In this document: positions 44,842 to 53,775 of the stretch, one piece after another
Layout: each line of letters starts with the position of its first letter
Position numbering within the stretch: position 1 is the first letter of the stretch
NCBI GenBank assembly: GCA_964586865.1
Contig: CAZPJM010000002.1
Location: forward strand, 4,919-68,918
Direction of reading: 5' to 3'
Source of the DNA: REDI01 sp964586865
Lineage (GTDB): Bacteria; Myxococcota_A; UBA796; GCA-2862545
Length of the DNA: 64,000 bases
Translations under genes and position numbers: made by a program
Notes under the pieces: generated by a model
The model's input: the letters and a program-made list of their open reading frames with translations, nothing else
What the model was told of the DNA's origin: nothing
The model's database searches: none

Positions 44842-44899
44842 GCCCTCAACCCCCGGGTCGGCCCGGCCGATCCGCACGGTGGAGGGGGTTCCCCAGCCC

Positions 44900-45853
44900 A
44901 TGGACATCCTGATCGCCGAGGACGACGCCCTGTCCCGCCTGCTGCTGCAGCGCGCCATCGAGCGCCTGGGGCACCGGTGCGGGGTGACCGCCGATGGGCT
45001 GGAGGCGTGGGAGCGCATCCAGGCCGGGCCTCCCGACGTCATCATCTCGGACTGGATGATGCCGGGGCTCTCGGGGCCGGACCTGTGCCGGCGGATCCGG
45101 GCGCACGAGGCCGGCTACACCTACTTCATCCTCCTCACCTCCAACACCGAGAAGGAGCAGCGCCTCGAGGGCATGCGCGCGGGGGCGGACGACTACCTGA
45201 CCAAGCCCCTGGACACGGACGACCTGCAGCTCCGGCTCATCGCCGCCGAGCGGGTCACCCACCTCCACCGGCGGCTCCAGGCCCAGCAGGCCGAGCTGGA
45301 GGCCCTCAACGAGAGCCTCTACCTGGAGGGGCGGCGCGACCCGCTCACCGGGATCCCCAACCGGCTCCAGCTCATGGACGACCTGGATCAGGCCCAGGCC
45401 CGGGTGGCGCGGGACGGGACGCGCTTCTGCGTGGCCCTCTTCGACGTGGATCACTTCAAGGCCTTCAACGACGCCCTGGGGCACCTGGCCGGGGACGAGG
45501 CCCTGCGTCAGGTGGCCCAGGCCCTCGCCCGGGTCTCCCGGCGCGACGACCGGGTGTACCGCTACGGCGGCGAGGAGTTCTGCGCCCTGTTCCGCGGCGC
45601 CGATCTGGAGGGGGCCCGCGGGGCGGCCGAGCGGATGCGCCAGGCCGTGGCCACCCTGGAGCTGACCCACCCCGGCAGCTCGGTGGGCCCGCACGTGACG
45701 GTCTCGGCGGGGGTGGCCGAGCACGTCGGATGCGCCGAGCTCTCCTTCGAGGAGGTGCTGAACCGGGCCGACGAGGCGCTCTACGCCTCGAAGGAGGCGG
45801 GGCGGAACCGCACCTCGGCCTGGGTGCCCCCGGAGCTGCGTAAGACCGCCTGA
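44900..45853 (+). CDS. PleD-like response regulator with GGDEF domain (diguanylate cyclase)
   Basis: 317 residues. Receiver domain 1-120 with the phospho-Asp in I-I-S-D-W-M-M-P-G and Lys in Y-L-T-K-P-L. A coiled linker (about 125-150) leads to the GGDEF domain with active site R-Y-G-G-E-E-F, and an R-x-x-D inhibitory site (R-R-D-D) five residues before it. It should make cyclic di-GMP when phosphorylated, with product inhibition. A GTG at 44879 would add seven residues; the ATG follows GGAGGGGG by about 11 bases. No kinase is adjacent. Confidence 0.92.
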   Translation: MDILIAEDDALSRLLLQRAIERLGHRCGVTADGLEAWERIQAGPPDVIISDWMMPGLSGPDLCRRIRAHEAGYTYFILLTSNTEKEQRLEGMRAGADDYLTKPLDTDDLQLRLIAAERVTHLHRRLQAQQAELEALNESLYLEGRRDPLTGIPNRLQLMDDLDQAQARVARDGTRFCVALFDVDHFKAFNDALGHLAGDEALRQVAQALARVSRRDDRVYRYGGEEFCALFRGADLEGARGAAERMRQAVATLELTHPGSSVGPHVTVSAGVAEHVGCAELSFEEVLNRADEALYASKEAGRNRTSAWVPPELRKTA

Positions 45854-45894
45854 CGCCCCTTGCCGACGCCCCGGCCGGTCCCTACTCCCTCTTC

Positions 45895-47046
45895 ATGCTG
45901 CGCACCCTCCCCCTGGCCGTGCTGCTCCTCCACGGGTGCAGCGAGACGCTCCGCGACACCTCGCGGGCCGCCCCGGCGTCGGGCGCCCCCACCCCCGAGG
46001 CGCCCCTCGAGCAGGCGAGCGCGCCGCGCCCCGACCCCGACCAGGTCACCCCACGCGTGCCCAGCGTCTCGGCCCACGCCCTCATCGAGGACGAGCGCAA
46101 CACCATCGCCGTGTTCGAGGCCGCCCAGGCCGCCACCGTCTATGTCACCCAGAAGCGGGTGGTGCGGGACTGGAGCCGCGGCGCCATCGAGGTGCCGTCC
46201 GGCTCGGGCACCGGCTTCGTGTGGGACGATCGGGGCCATGTGGTCACCAACGCCCACGTGGTGGACGGGGGCCGGGCCTTCACCATCACCCTGCACGACG
46301 GCCGCACCTTCGAGGCCACCCTCCGGGGGGTGGAGCCCCTCAAGGACATCGCCGTCCTCCGGATGGAGAGCCCCCCCGACGACCTGGTGGCCATCCGCCT
46401 GCCCGAGAAGGGCCGCGAGCTGCGGGTCGGTCAGAAGGCCATCGCCATCGGCAACCCCTTCGGCCTGGACAACACCCTCACCGTGGGCGTGATCAGCGCC
46501 CTCGGCCGCGACGTCGAGGGCTTCGGCGGCGTGACCATCCGCGACATGGTCCAGACCGATGCCAGCATCAACCCGGGCAACTCGGGCGGGCCCCTGCTGG
46601 ACAGCGCGGGTCGGCTGATGGGCATGAACACCATGATCTTCAGCCGCTCAGGGGCCTCCGCGGGCATCGGCTTCGCCGTCCCCACCCGCCACATCCGCAG
46701 GATCGTCCCCCAGATCATCGCCACGGGCCGCCCCCAGCGGGTGGGCATCGGGGTCTCCCTCCTGCCCGACGGCACCACCGCCCGCATGGGGATCCGGGGG
46801 ATCGGCATCCGCGCCGTGGTGCCCGACTCTCCCGCCGCCCAGGCCGGCCTGCAGGGCTTGCGTCAGGGCCCCCGGGGGATCCTCCTGGGCGATGTCATCG
46901 TCGCCGTCGACGGCGAGCCGGTGCAGGACTTCGACGACCTCTACAACCAGCTCGACCCTCGTGAGCCCGGCGATGTGGTCCGGGTGACGGTGGTGCGCGA
47001 CGGCCGCTCTCGCGAGGTCGAGGTCCCGCTCTACGTGCTCGAGTAG
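45895..47046 (+). CDS. HtrA/DegP-like serine protease with PDZ domain, lipoprotein
   Basis: 383 residues. A short signal ends in L-L-H-G-C (lipobox-like Cys15), followed by a Pro/Ala-rich linker. The trypsin-like domain has His in T-N-A-H-V-V, Asp in K-D-I-A-V-L and Ser in P-G-N-S-G-G-P-L. One C-terminal PDZ domain (about 285-383: G-I-R-A-V-V-P-D-S-P-A-A-Q-A-G-L...D-V-I-V-A-V-D-G). DegS/HhoA-like layout. It would act in the envelope, degrading or sensing misfolded proteins. Confidence 0.92.
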   Translation: MLRTLPLAVLLLHGCSETLRDTSRAAPASGAPTPEAPLEQASAPRPDPDQVTPRVPSVSAHALIEDERNTIAVFEAAQAATVYVTQKRVVRDWSRGAIEVPSGSGTGFVWDDRGHVVTNAHVVDGGRAFTITLHDGRTFEATLRGVEPLKDIAVLRMESPPDDLVAIRLPEKGRELRVGQKAIAIGNPFGLDNTLTVGVISALGRDVEGFGGVTIRDMVQTDASINPGNSGGPLLDSAGRLMGMNTMIFSRSGASAGIGFAVPTRHIRRIVPQIIATGRPQRVGIGVSLLPDGTTARMGIRGIGIRAVVPDSPAAQAGLQGLRQGPRGILLGDVIVAVDGEPVQDFDDLYNQLDPREPGDVVRVTVVRDGRSREVEVPLYVLE

Positions 47047-47131
47047 GGGCCTCCCCCAGGGCTCCCGAGGGCGCTGGGCGGGCGTCCCCCGTCCGCTATG
47101 CTCGGGACCCCGCACCCTCCCTGGAGCCCCC

Positions 47132-48091
47132 ATGCCCGAGATCACCTACGAGAACGTGGAGCCGCTCATCGCCGATCTGGAGGTCCGCGGCCGCTCCGTG
47201 GCCATCCAGTTCGAGTGCCCCGCCTCGGGGCAGCAGGTCCCGGCGCGCCACAGCCTGGCCCCCAAGGCCCAGTCCCGCGTGACCCAGACCGCCAAGCGCA
47301 CCGCCTCCTACGAGGCCCGGCGGGCGGTGAGCTCCATGCTCCGCGGGGTGTTCGGCCGCGGCATGATGGGCCGGATGGCCTCCCAGGCCGCCGACTCGGC
47401 CCTCCAGATGGCCGCCTCGGGCCTCACCGGCTCCCAGCAGGGCCTCTCCAAGGCCGAGCAGCGTGAGGCCGTGGTCGAGGCCTTCCGCTCGGTGGCCTCC
47501 CAGTTCACCTGGGACGCCAGCAACGCCCGGTGGATCGCCGCCCGCGCCGCCCGGGAGCTCATGGGCCCGTTCGAGCTGCAGCTCGCCGACGCGCCCCTCG
47601 AGACCAACTACGACAAGCAGGTGCTCGCGCGGATGCTGGTCGAGGTCGCCCAGGCCGACGGCACCCTGGCCCCGGCCGAGAAGGACTTCATGAACGAGTT
47701 CCTCTCGCCCGACGTGGGAAGCCTGGACAGCCTGATGGAGCGCCCCCCGCTCACCGCCGCCGAGCTGGCCAACACGAGCCGGGGCAACGTCCGCGGGACC
47801 CTGCTCATGCTCACCTGGGTCCTGGCCCTGTCCGACGAGTCCTTCGACCCGGCCGAGGCGGAGCGCCTGAAGGCCTTCGGACAGGCGCTCGGGCTCACCG
47901 GCGCCCAGGCCACCGCCATGCGTCAGGCCGCCCAGGCCTTCCTGCTGGATCAGGCCATGGAGCGGATGGTCACCTGGGGCGGCCACGACGCCCACGCCCG
48001 CAAGGAGCTCTACGCCCTGGCCGATCGGCTGGGGATGAGCCGGGACGAGGCGGAGCACGCCGAGGCGGCCTGGCAGCGTCGGCGCGGCTGA
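47132..48091 (+). CDS. TerB-like (tellurite-resistance/DUF533-type) protein
   Basis: 319 residues. The N-terminal 60 residues include C-P-A-S-G-Q-Q-V, then a Gly/Met-rich stretch (R-G-V-F-G-R-G-M-M-G-R-M). From about 155 comes an all-helical TerB-like domain: M-L-V-E-V-A-Q-A-D-G-T-L-A-P-A-E-K-D-F and later L-A-L-S-D-E-S-F-D-P-A-E. The paired acidic helices resemble TerB metal/adapter domains. No export signal. Function is unknown. Confidence 0.75.
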   Translation: MPEITYENVEPLIADLEVRGRSVAIQFECPASGQQVPARHSLAPKAQSRVTQTAKRTASYEARRAVSSMLRGVFGRGMMGRMASQAADSALQMAASGLTGSQQGLSKAEQREAVVEAFRSVASQFTWDASNARWIAARAARELMGPFELQLADAPLETNYDKQVLARMLVEVAQADGTLAPAEKDFMNEFLSPDVGSLDSLMERPPLTAAELANTSRGNVRGTLLMLTWVLALSDESFDPAEAERLKAFGQALGLTGAQATAMRQAAQAFLLDQAMERMVTWGGHDAHARKELYALADRLGMSRDEAEHAEAAWQRRRG

Positions 48092-48099
48092 TCCCCGCG

Positions 48100-48128
48100 T
48101 TGACGGCGGGGGGTCGGGCCGGTATTCG
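48100..48128 (+). promoter_or_regulatory. Sigma-70-type promoter of the methyltransferase gene
   Basis: TTGACG at 48100-48105 and TATTCG at 48123-48128 with a 17-base spacer fit the housekeeping promoter consensus. The start would fall near 48135, about 24 bases before the ATG at 48159. Confidence 0.55.
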
Positions 48129-48158
48129 TGCCCACCCCATCGACCCCGGAGGCGGCCC

Positions 48159-49013
48159 ATGACCTCGAGCCAGGCCGAGATCGACGTCAGCTACAGCGTC
48201 AGCAACGACTTCTTCAAGCTGTGGCTCGACGAGAACATGCACTACACCAGCGCCGTCTGGGACGACGAGAACAACACCCTCGAGAAGGCGCAGGAGAACA
48301 AGGCCAACTGGCTCTACGACTTCGCCGAGCTGGACGAGACCAAGACCGTCCTCGACATCGGGTGCGGCTGGGGCTCGTTCATCGACGTGGCCTGCCGCCG
48401 CGGCGTGAAGCGGGCCGACGGCATCACCCTCTCCACCGAGCAGATCGGCTGGTGCAAGGAGCGTGGCCTGGAGAACGCCCGCTTCTGGCTGCAGGACTAC
48501 GCGGAGTACGAGCCCGATGGGAAGTACGACGCCCTCGTCTCCATCGAGATGATCGACCACCTGGTCTCGCCGAGGCAGGCCCGCGAGAAGCAGGCGGTGG
48601 CCATCTACCGCACGTACTTCAACAAGCTGGCCGAGTGGGTGGAGCCCGGGGCGCCCTTCGCCTTCCAGGCCATCCTCACCGACAAGCTCCCCCGGACCCG
48701 CAAGGATCTGGAGGACCTGGCCTTCACCGCCGACGTGATCTTCCCGGGTGGCCGCAACCCGCGCCTCGAGGAGCTGGTCATGGCGCTCCGGCCCAAGTGG
48801 GAGATCGAGGAGCTCCACATGCGGCGGACGCACTACCGCGCCACCTGCGCCGAGTGGCTGCGCCGCCTGATGGCCAACGAGTCCCACATCCGCGCCACCT
48901 GGGGCGACCAGGTGATGGACGACTACATCCGCTACCTCGAGACCACGGTCAGGGCGTTCGACCACATGTGGTCGGGCGATGTGCAGATGAAGCTCCGGCG
49001 CACCACCGACTGA
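48159..49013 (+). CDS. SAM-dependent methyltransferase, cyclopropane-fatty-acid synthase family
   Basis: 284 residues. The opening Y-S-V-S-N-D-F-F-K-L-W-L-D-E-N-M-H-Y-T-S-A and the SAM motif V-L-D-I-G-C-G-W-G-S-F are characteristic of CFA/mycolic acid cyclopropane synthases; L-S-T-E-Q follows. It is shorter than classic Cfa (about 380) and close to the mycolate type. It probably methylates or cyclopropanates an unsaturated lipid at the membrane surface, though related enzymes methylate other acceptors. It ends at a strong hairpin terminator. Confidence 0.85.
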   Translation: MTSSQAEIDVSYSVSNDFFKLWLDENMHYTSAVWDDENNTLEKAQENKANWLYDFAELDETKTVLDIGCGWGSFIDVACRRGVKRADGITLSTEQIGWCKERGLENARFWLQDYAEYEPDGKYDALVSIEMIDHLVSPRQAREKQAVAIYRTYFNKLAEWVEPGAPFAFQAILTDKLPRTRKDLEDLAFTADVIFPGGRNPRLEELVMALRPKWEIEELHMRRTHYRATCAEWLRRLMANESHIRATWGDQVMDDYIRYLETTVRAFDHMWSGDVQMKLRRTTD

Positions 49014-49050
49014 CCGCGCCAGCGCGGACCGGCAACGGTCCCCATCCGAG

Positions 49051-49082
49051 AAGGCCCCGCGGCAGCATGCCGTCGGGGCCTT
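49051..49082. terminator. Hairpin terminator between convergent genes
   Basis: Inverted repeat with outer arms AAGGCCCCG and CGGGGCCTT and inner arms CGGCA and TGCCG around a GCA loop, giving a stem of about 14 pairs with one extra base. It lies 38 bases after the methyltransferase stop and 57 bases before the lipoprotein stop on the other strand, so it can serve both directions. Confidence 0.75.
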
Positions 49083-49138
49083 CGTGCAGCAGCAGGAGCC
49101 CCCGCGGGCCGGGCGACGGGAGTTGGCGTCACAGACGG

Positions 49139-50686
49139 CTACTCGGGCGTCTCTTCGGGGAGCTGCTGGCAGACCACCCCGTCCACCAGGGAGGTCTCGC
49201 TGGACAGGCGGGTCTGGTGGCTCTTCCGCCACAGGCAGTCGCGCCGCGTGGTGGTGCTGCCGTCCGGGGTGGTGGCGAAGGCGTCCTGGCCCTCGCAGCC
49301 CTCGCCGTTGAAGGCGAAGTTCCAGGCGTCGGTGTAGGCCGTGCCGTTGAGCTGCGTGTTCACGATGTCGGCCCCGGCCAGGCCCCACCCGTCGGCGCAG
49401 TAGTCCCCCGGGTTGTCCCGGGCCGCCGACCAGGGGATCTCCTCGGCGGCCAGGCACCCCTCGACCTCGATGGACCACTCGACCTCGGTGGTGCCGTCGG
49501 CGCAGCCGCTGCGGGCGTCGACGAAGACATTGGCGGAGCTGACCCCCTCGGCCCCGAGATCATCGAAGGCCACCACCTGGCAGGTCCAGGTCTCCTCGGC
49601 GTTGGTGAAGGCCGCCGGCACGGTGTCGCCCTCGAGGCCCCCGGTGGTCACGTTGGCCGTGAAGGGGGCCCCGTCCACCAGCCAGCGGGCGCGGTAGGAG
49701 ACCGGATCGCCGTCCGGATCCTCGCCCTCGGTGGTGCGGCGGCAGATCAGGTCCTCGTCGGAGAAGGGGGCCTCGGGCGAGATGGCCACCGCCACCTCGC
49801 CCGGAGGGCTGTTCAGGATGGAGGCCACCTGGCTGGCGCGCCACTCGCCGGGGGTCTCGCCGTCGTTGCCACGGACCTCCACCCACACCTGGTCCCCGGC
49901 GTCGAAGGCGGTGGTGCCGTCAATGGCCGGGCTGTTGGCGTCGGGGATGGGGGTGCCGTTGCGGAGCCAGCGGTACTCGAGCCGGACCGTGTCGCCGGCG
50001 TCCGGGTCCATGGCCTGGGCCACCACCGAGAGGACGTCGTTGGTGCGGGCCTCGGTGGCGCTGATCTGGACGCGCTCCACCACCGGCGGGGCGTTGACGA
50101 TGCGGAAGGTGAGGGTCGCGGTGTTGCCCGCGCTGTCGCCATCGAACGGGGTCACGCGCACCCGCCACTCCTGGCCCACCCGGGTGGACTGGGCCGAGAT
50201 GGTGCGCGTGGGGACGCCGAAGTCTTCCCACTTGCCGCTCTCGTCGCGCCGCTGCCAGGCGTACTCGACGAAGGTGGGGTCGCCGTCCGGGTCGATCCCG
50301 GTGCCGGTGGCGGTGATCTCGTCGGCCGAGGTGGGCTCGACCGGATTCAGGGTCACCTCGGCGCGGGGCGGGGCGTTGCCGACCGTGAGGTTGGCGGTGC
50401 TGGAGCGGCCCCCGCGGCTGGCGGTGACGGTCCAGGTCTGGCCCTTCTCGGTGAGGTCGGCGGGGACCACGAGCCCGTCCAGATCGGCACGCGGCTCGTC
50501 CTCGCCCTCCACCTGCCAGGTGTAGGTGTAGCGGTCCTCCTTGCCATCGACGACGGTGAGCACCAGGTCGTCGAAGGTGTTCGCCCCGGCGGGACCCAGG
50601 ATCAGGGGCGGCCCGTTCTCGCCGTCTCCGCCGCCACAGGCAGCGAGGAGCGCGAGGGCCGTCAGCGCAGGTGCGGTCGTGCGCAT
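49139..50686 (-). CDS. Lipoprotein with tandem Ig-like/PKD domains
   Basis: 515 residues from an ATG with GGAGGA. Lipobox L-L-A-A-C (Cys17). Four Ig-like beta domains of about 90 residues follow (about 25-110, 115-205, 210-300, 300-390), each with D-P-D-G/A-D and a W near the end of a strand (Y-A-W-Q-R, Y-R-W-L-R, A-R-W-L-V). The final 120 residues are Cys-rich and Trp-rich and end in C-Q-Q-L-P-E-E-T-P-E. It is probably outer-membrane anchored and adhesive or structural; no enzyme motif is seen. Confidence 0.8.
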   Translation of the reverse strand: MRTTAPALTALALLAACGGGDGENGPPLILGPAGANTFDDLVLTVVDGKEDRYTYTWQVEGEDEPRADLDGLVVPADLTEKGQTWTVTASRGGRSSTANLTVGNAPPRAEVTLNPVEPTSADEITATGTGIDPDGDPTFVEYAWQRRDESGKWEDFGVPTRTISAQSTRVGQEWRVRVTPFDGDSAGNTATLTFRIVNAPPVVERVQISATEARTNDVLSVVAQAMDPDAGDTVRLEYRWLRNGTPIPDANSPAIDGTTAFDAGDQVWVEVRGNDGETPGEWRASQVASILNSPPGEVAVAISPEAPFSDEDLICRRTTEGEDPDGDPVSYRARWLVDGAPFTANVTTGGLEGDTVPAAFTNAEETWTCQVVAFDDLGAEGVSSANVFVDARSGCADGTTEVEWSIEVEGCLAAEEIPWSAARDNPGDYCADGWGLAGADIVNTQLNGTAYTDAWNFAFNGEGCEGQDAFATTPDGSTTTRRDCLWRKSHQTRLSSETSLVDGVVCQQLPEETPE

Positions 50687-50841
50687 GGATCTCCTCCAGC
50701 GGTCGGCCGGCACTCCGACCAGCAAGGGCGTCAGCATAGCGTCAAGTCGACCGATCCTCGCCACCCGTGTGGCACGCGACCGACGCGGACCCGTCCTGAT
50801 CGGGCTGCCATGCGGAAGATGCGCCGTCATCCGGCTGACGG

Positions 50842-52224
50842 TCAGCCGGAGCTCCCCCCCTCCTCGTCCGGGGCGGTGGGCGCGCGGGCAGCCGCATCGG
50901 GGGGGCGGAGCCGGGAGGGCGCGTGCCCCTCGATGGAGGGGGTGTCCAGCCAGCGGCGGAAGGGCGTGGCGAAGTCGGCTTCGGCGTCGAGGAGGGCCAG
51001 CACCGAGTAGAGCCCCCACTGGACCCGCTGGATGAGCAGCCAGGCCGGCGGCATGCGGATCCGACGCAGGTTGGGGTTCTTCCAGAGCAGCACGTCCCAC
51101 GAGCGCTGGACGTAGTCGTGGGTAAACCGGAAGCGCGGGGCGAGCATGGGCTCGTAGAGGTAGCGAATGCTCTCGTACTGGGCGTCCCAGTCGATCCGGT
51201 CCGGGTCCGGGGCGAACCCGATCCGCCGGAAGGCCTCGGGGAAGGCGGCGCGGTCACCCGCCAGGACCACCCGCGCCACGCCCTTCCAGCCCTCGACGAA
51301 GGCCCGGTCGAAGGTGCGGACGCAGCCCCAGTCCAGCAGCCCCACCCGCCCATCCGGGAGGAAGAGCACGTTGCCGGGGTGGGGATCGCCGTTGAAGGCC
51401 CCATGGGCGAAGATGCTCCGGAAGGAGATCTCGAAGAGCAGGGCGGCGGCCCGGGCCCGGAGGGCCTCGGCGGCCCGGTCGCGGAAGGCGTAGAAGCCCT
51501 CGCCCTCGAGCCAGTCCATGGTCAGCACGGTCCGGGCGCAGCGCCCGGGGTGGACCTGGGGGATGACCACCCGGCCCTCGTCGGCCAGCAGGCCGCGGAA
51601 GTGCTCCTGGCGGGCCCCCTCGAGGAGGTAGTCGGTCTCCTCCCGCATCCGGGTGCGGAGCTCCCGGGCCATCTCGCGGCCGCTGGTGGCCATGCCCACG
51701 CTGGCCAGCGCCCCCACCCGCCTGAGGTTGCCCAGGTCGGTGTCCAAGGTGTCGGCGATGCCCGGGTACTGGATCTTCACAGCCACCGGGCGGCCATCGA
51801 GCCGCGCGCGGTGCACCTGGCCGATGCTGGCGGCGGCGGCCGGCTGCTCCTCGAAGGCCTCGAAGAGCGCCTCGGGTGGGCGGCCGAGGCCCTCCTGGAT
51901 GACGCGGCGGGCGGCCTCGGGCGTCATGGGCTCGGCCTCGCGCTGGAGCTTGCGCAGCACCCGCTGCCCCCGCTCGGGAAGCGCCCCGTCCAGGTAGCTG
52001 GCCATCTGACCCACCTTGAGGACCAGGCCCTTCATCTGGTCCATCTCGAGGGCGAGGCGCTCGAAGGCGGCGGCGGTGGCTTCGGCGTCGTCTTCGTGCC
52101 CGAGCCCCAGCCGGTCCTTCACGGCCTGACGGGCCGCCTTGCGCCCCAGGGACGCCGCGATGCGCCCGGTCTTCAGGGTGCGGCGGGCCCAGCCACGGGT
52201 GGGCCCCTCGGGATCGTCGGCCAT
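50842..52224 (-). CDS. ABC1/UbiB-family atypical kinase
   Basis: 460 residues. The family signatures are present: L-K-V-G-Q-M-A-S-Y (KxGQ), A-A-A-S-I-G-Q-V-H (Ala-rich loop), V-A-V-K-I-Q-Y-P, E-T-D-Y, G-D-P-H-P-G-N and L-L-D-W-G. The enzymes bind nucleotides with the KxGQ helix over the active site and support ubiquinone or other isoprenoid lipid metabolism. The usual C-terminal membrane helices of UbiB are not evident, so this is closer to the soluble AarF-like branch. Confidence 0.9.
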   Translation of the reverse strand: MADDPEGPTRGWARRTLKTGRIAASLGRKAARQAVKDRLGLGHEDDAEATAAAFERLALEMDQMKGLVLKVGQMASYLDGALPERGQRVLRKLQREAEPMTPEAARRVIQEGLGRPPEALFEAFEEQPAAAASIGQVHRARLDGRPVAVKIQYPGIADTLDTDLGNLRRVGALASVGMATSGREMARELRTRMREETDYLLEGARQEHFRGLLADEGRVVIPQVHPGRCARTVLTMDWLEGEGFYAFRDRAAEALRARAAALLFEISFRSIFAHGAFNGDPHPGNVLFLPDGRVGLLDWGCVRTFDRAFVEGWKGVARVVLAGDRAAFPEAFRRIGFAPDPDRIDWDAQYESIRYLYEPMLAPRFRFTHDYVQRSWDVLLWKNPNLRRIRMPPAWLLIQRVQWGLYSVLALLDAEADFATPFRRWLDTPSIEGHAPSRLRPPDAAARAPTAPDEEGGSSG

Positions 52225-52251
52225 GGGGCGTCCTACCGCGTCCTCGCTCCC

Positions 52252-53775
52252 TCAGCCCGGCTCCTCGCGGAGGCGTTCGCCGACGAAGGCGAGCAGATCG
52301 GCCCGACCGAAGGGCTTGGCGAGCACGGGCGCGCCCTCGGGGAGGGCGGACGGGTCCGGGCGGCCGGTCATGAAGCCCACCCGCAGCCCCCGCCGGAGGC
52401 GCCGGAGGGTGGCGGCCACCTCGACCCCGCCGATCCCGGGGAGCTGGACGTCGACGAGCGCCACATCCACCGGCTCCTCCTCGACCGCCAGCACCGCCCG
52501 ACCCAGGCCCTCGGCCCGGAGCACCCGGTGCCCGCCCAGGGCCAGGTGGCGCCCCACCAGATCGCGGAGCCAGGGGTCGTCGTCCACCAGCAGCACCGTG
52601 CCCACGGCGGCGAGCCCGCTCGGCCGGGACGACGCGGGCGCGGGCACGGCCACCGGGCCCGCCACCGGCCAGGACAAGACGAAGCGCGTCCCCTCGCCCG
52701 GCGCGCTGTCCACCTCGATGGTGCCATCGGCCAGCTCGACCAGCTCGCCCACGGTGGCCAGCCCCAGTCCGGTCCCGACCCCCTCGGCCTTGGTGGTGAA
52801 GAAGGGGTCGAAGATCCGCGGCAGCACCGCCTCGGGGATCCCGGTGCCCGTGTCCGAGACCCGAAGCTCCACCCGATCGGCGGCGTGGCGCGCGGCGATG
52901 CGGAAGATCCCCCCGTCGGCCATGGCGTCACGGGCGTTGGCCGCCAGGTTCAGCAGGATCTGGTCCACGTGGACCGGGTCGATGCGCACGGGGAGGGCGC
53001 CCTGGGGCAGGTCCATCTCCACCTGGATGGCCCCGCCGAGCAGCCGGGGCAGGAGCCCACGGAGCCCGTCCAGGGCCTGGGCCAGGTCGAGGGTGCGGGG
53101 GCGGGCCTCCCGGACCCGGGCGAAGGAGCCGAGGCGCCGGGTGAGGGCGGCGCCCCGGTCGACGGTGAGCTGGATGGTGTCGAGGAGGTCGGGCACGCGC
53201 TCGGGCGCCAGCTCGCCCAGCTCGGCGGCGCTGCCGATGACCGCCAGGAGGTTGTTGAAGTCGTGGGCCACCGCGCTGGAGAGGCGGCCCACGGCCTCGA
53301 GCTTCTGGGACTGGCGGAGCTTCTCCTCGAGGCGGGCGTGCTCGGCCCGCATCCGGTCCCGCTCCCGCTCCGCGGCGGCCCGGTGAAGGGCCAGCTCCAC
53401 CGCCACCCGCAGGCTCGCCTCGTCGTAGGGCTTGACCAGGTAGCCATGGGGCGCCGTGTCCTTGGCCCGCGCGAGGGTGTCCACGTCGGTGTAGGCGGTG
53501 GTGAACACCACCGGGACCTGCAGGTGATCGCGGATCGCGCTGGCCGCCCGGATGCCGTCGTCCCGGCCCCGGAGCCGGACGTCCATGAGCACCAGCTCGG
53601 GCCGATGCTCCAGCGCCAGCTCGAGGGCGTCGGCCTCGCCCCGCGCCTCGCCCACCACCTGGTAGCCGAGCCGCTCCAGCCGGGCGGCGAGGGCGGCGGC
53701 GATGACCACCTCGTCCTCGACGACGAGGACCCGAGCTCCGGCGGTGGTGGGGAGGTGGGCGGCGGTCGGCGGCAT
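52252..53775 (-). CDS. Hybrid histidine kinase: REC-HisKA-HATPase-REC
   Basis: 507 residues. N-terminal receiver (about 15-130: V-L-V-V-E-D-E, L-V-L-M-D-V-R-L, V-K-P-Y), a coiled coil (about 130-160), the H-box A-V-A-H-D-F-N-N-L-L with phospho-His, ATPase motifs L-L-N-L-A-A-N-A-R-D-A-M, D-T-G-T-G-I-P, G-T-G-L-G-L-A, and a C-terminal receiver (V-L-L-V-D-D-D, V-A-L-V-D-V). No membrane span: cytoplasmic, taking its signal by phosphotransfer to the first receiver. The start codon overlaps that of the divergent kinase. Confidence 0.92.
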   Translation of the reverse strand: MPPTAAHLPTTAGARVLVVEDEVVIAAALAARLERLGYQVVGEARGEADALELALEHRPELVLMDVRLRGRDDGIRAASAIRDHLQVPVVFTTAYTDVDTLARAKDTAPHGYLVKPYDEASLRVAVELALHRAAAERERDRMRAEHARLEEKLRQSQKLEAVGRLSSAVAHDFNNLLAVIGSAAELGELAPERVPDLLDTIQLTVDRGAALTRRLGSFARVREARPRTLDLAQALDGLRGLLPRLLGGAIQVEMDLPQGALPVRIDPVHVDQILLNLAANARDAMADGGIFRIAARHAADRVELRVSDTGTGIPEAVLPRIFDPFFTTKAEGVGTGLGLATVGELVELADGTIEVDSAPGEGTRFVLSWPVAGPVAVPAPASSRPSGLAAVGTVLLVDDDPWLRDLVGRHLALGGHRVLRAEGLGRAVLAVEEEPVDVALVDVQLPGIGGVEVAATLRRLRRGLRVGFMTGRPDPSALPEGAPVLAKPFGRADLLAFVGERLREEPG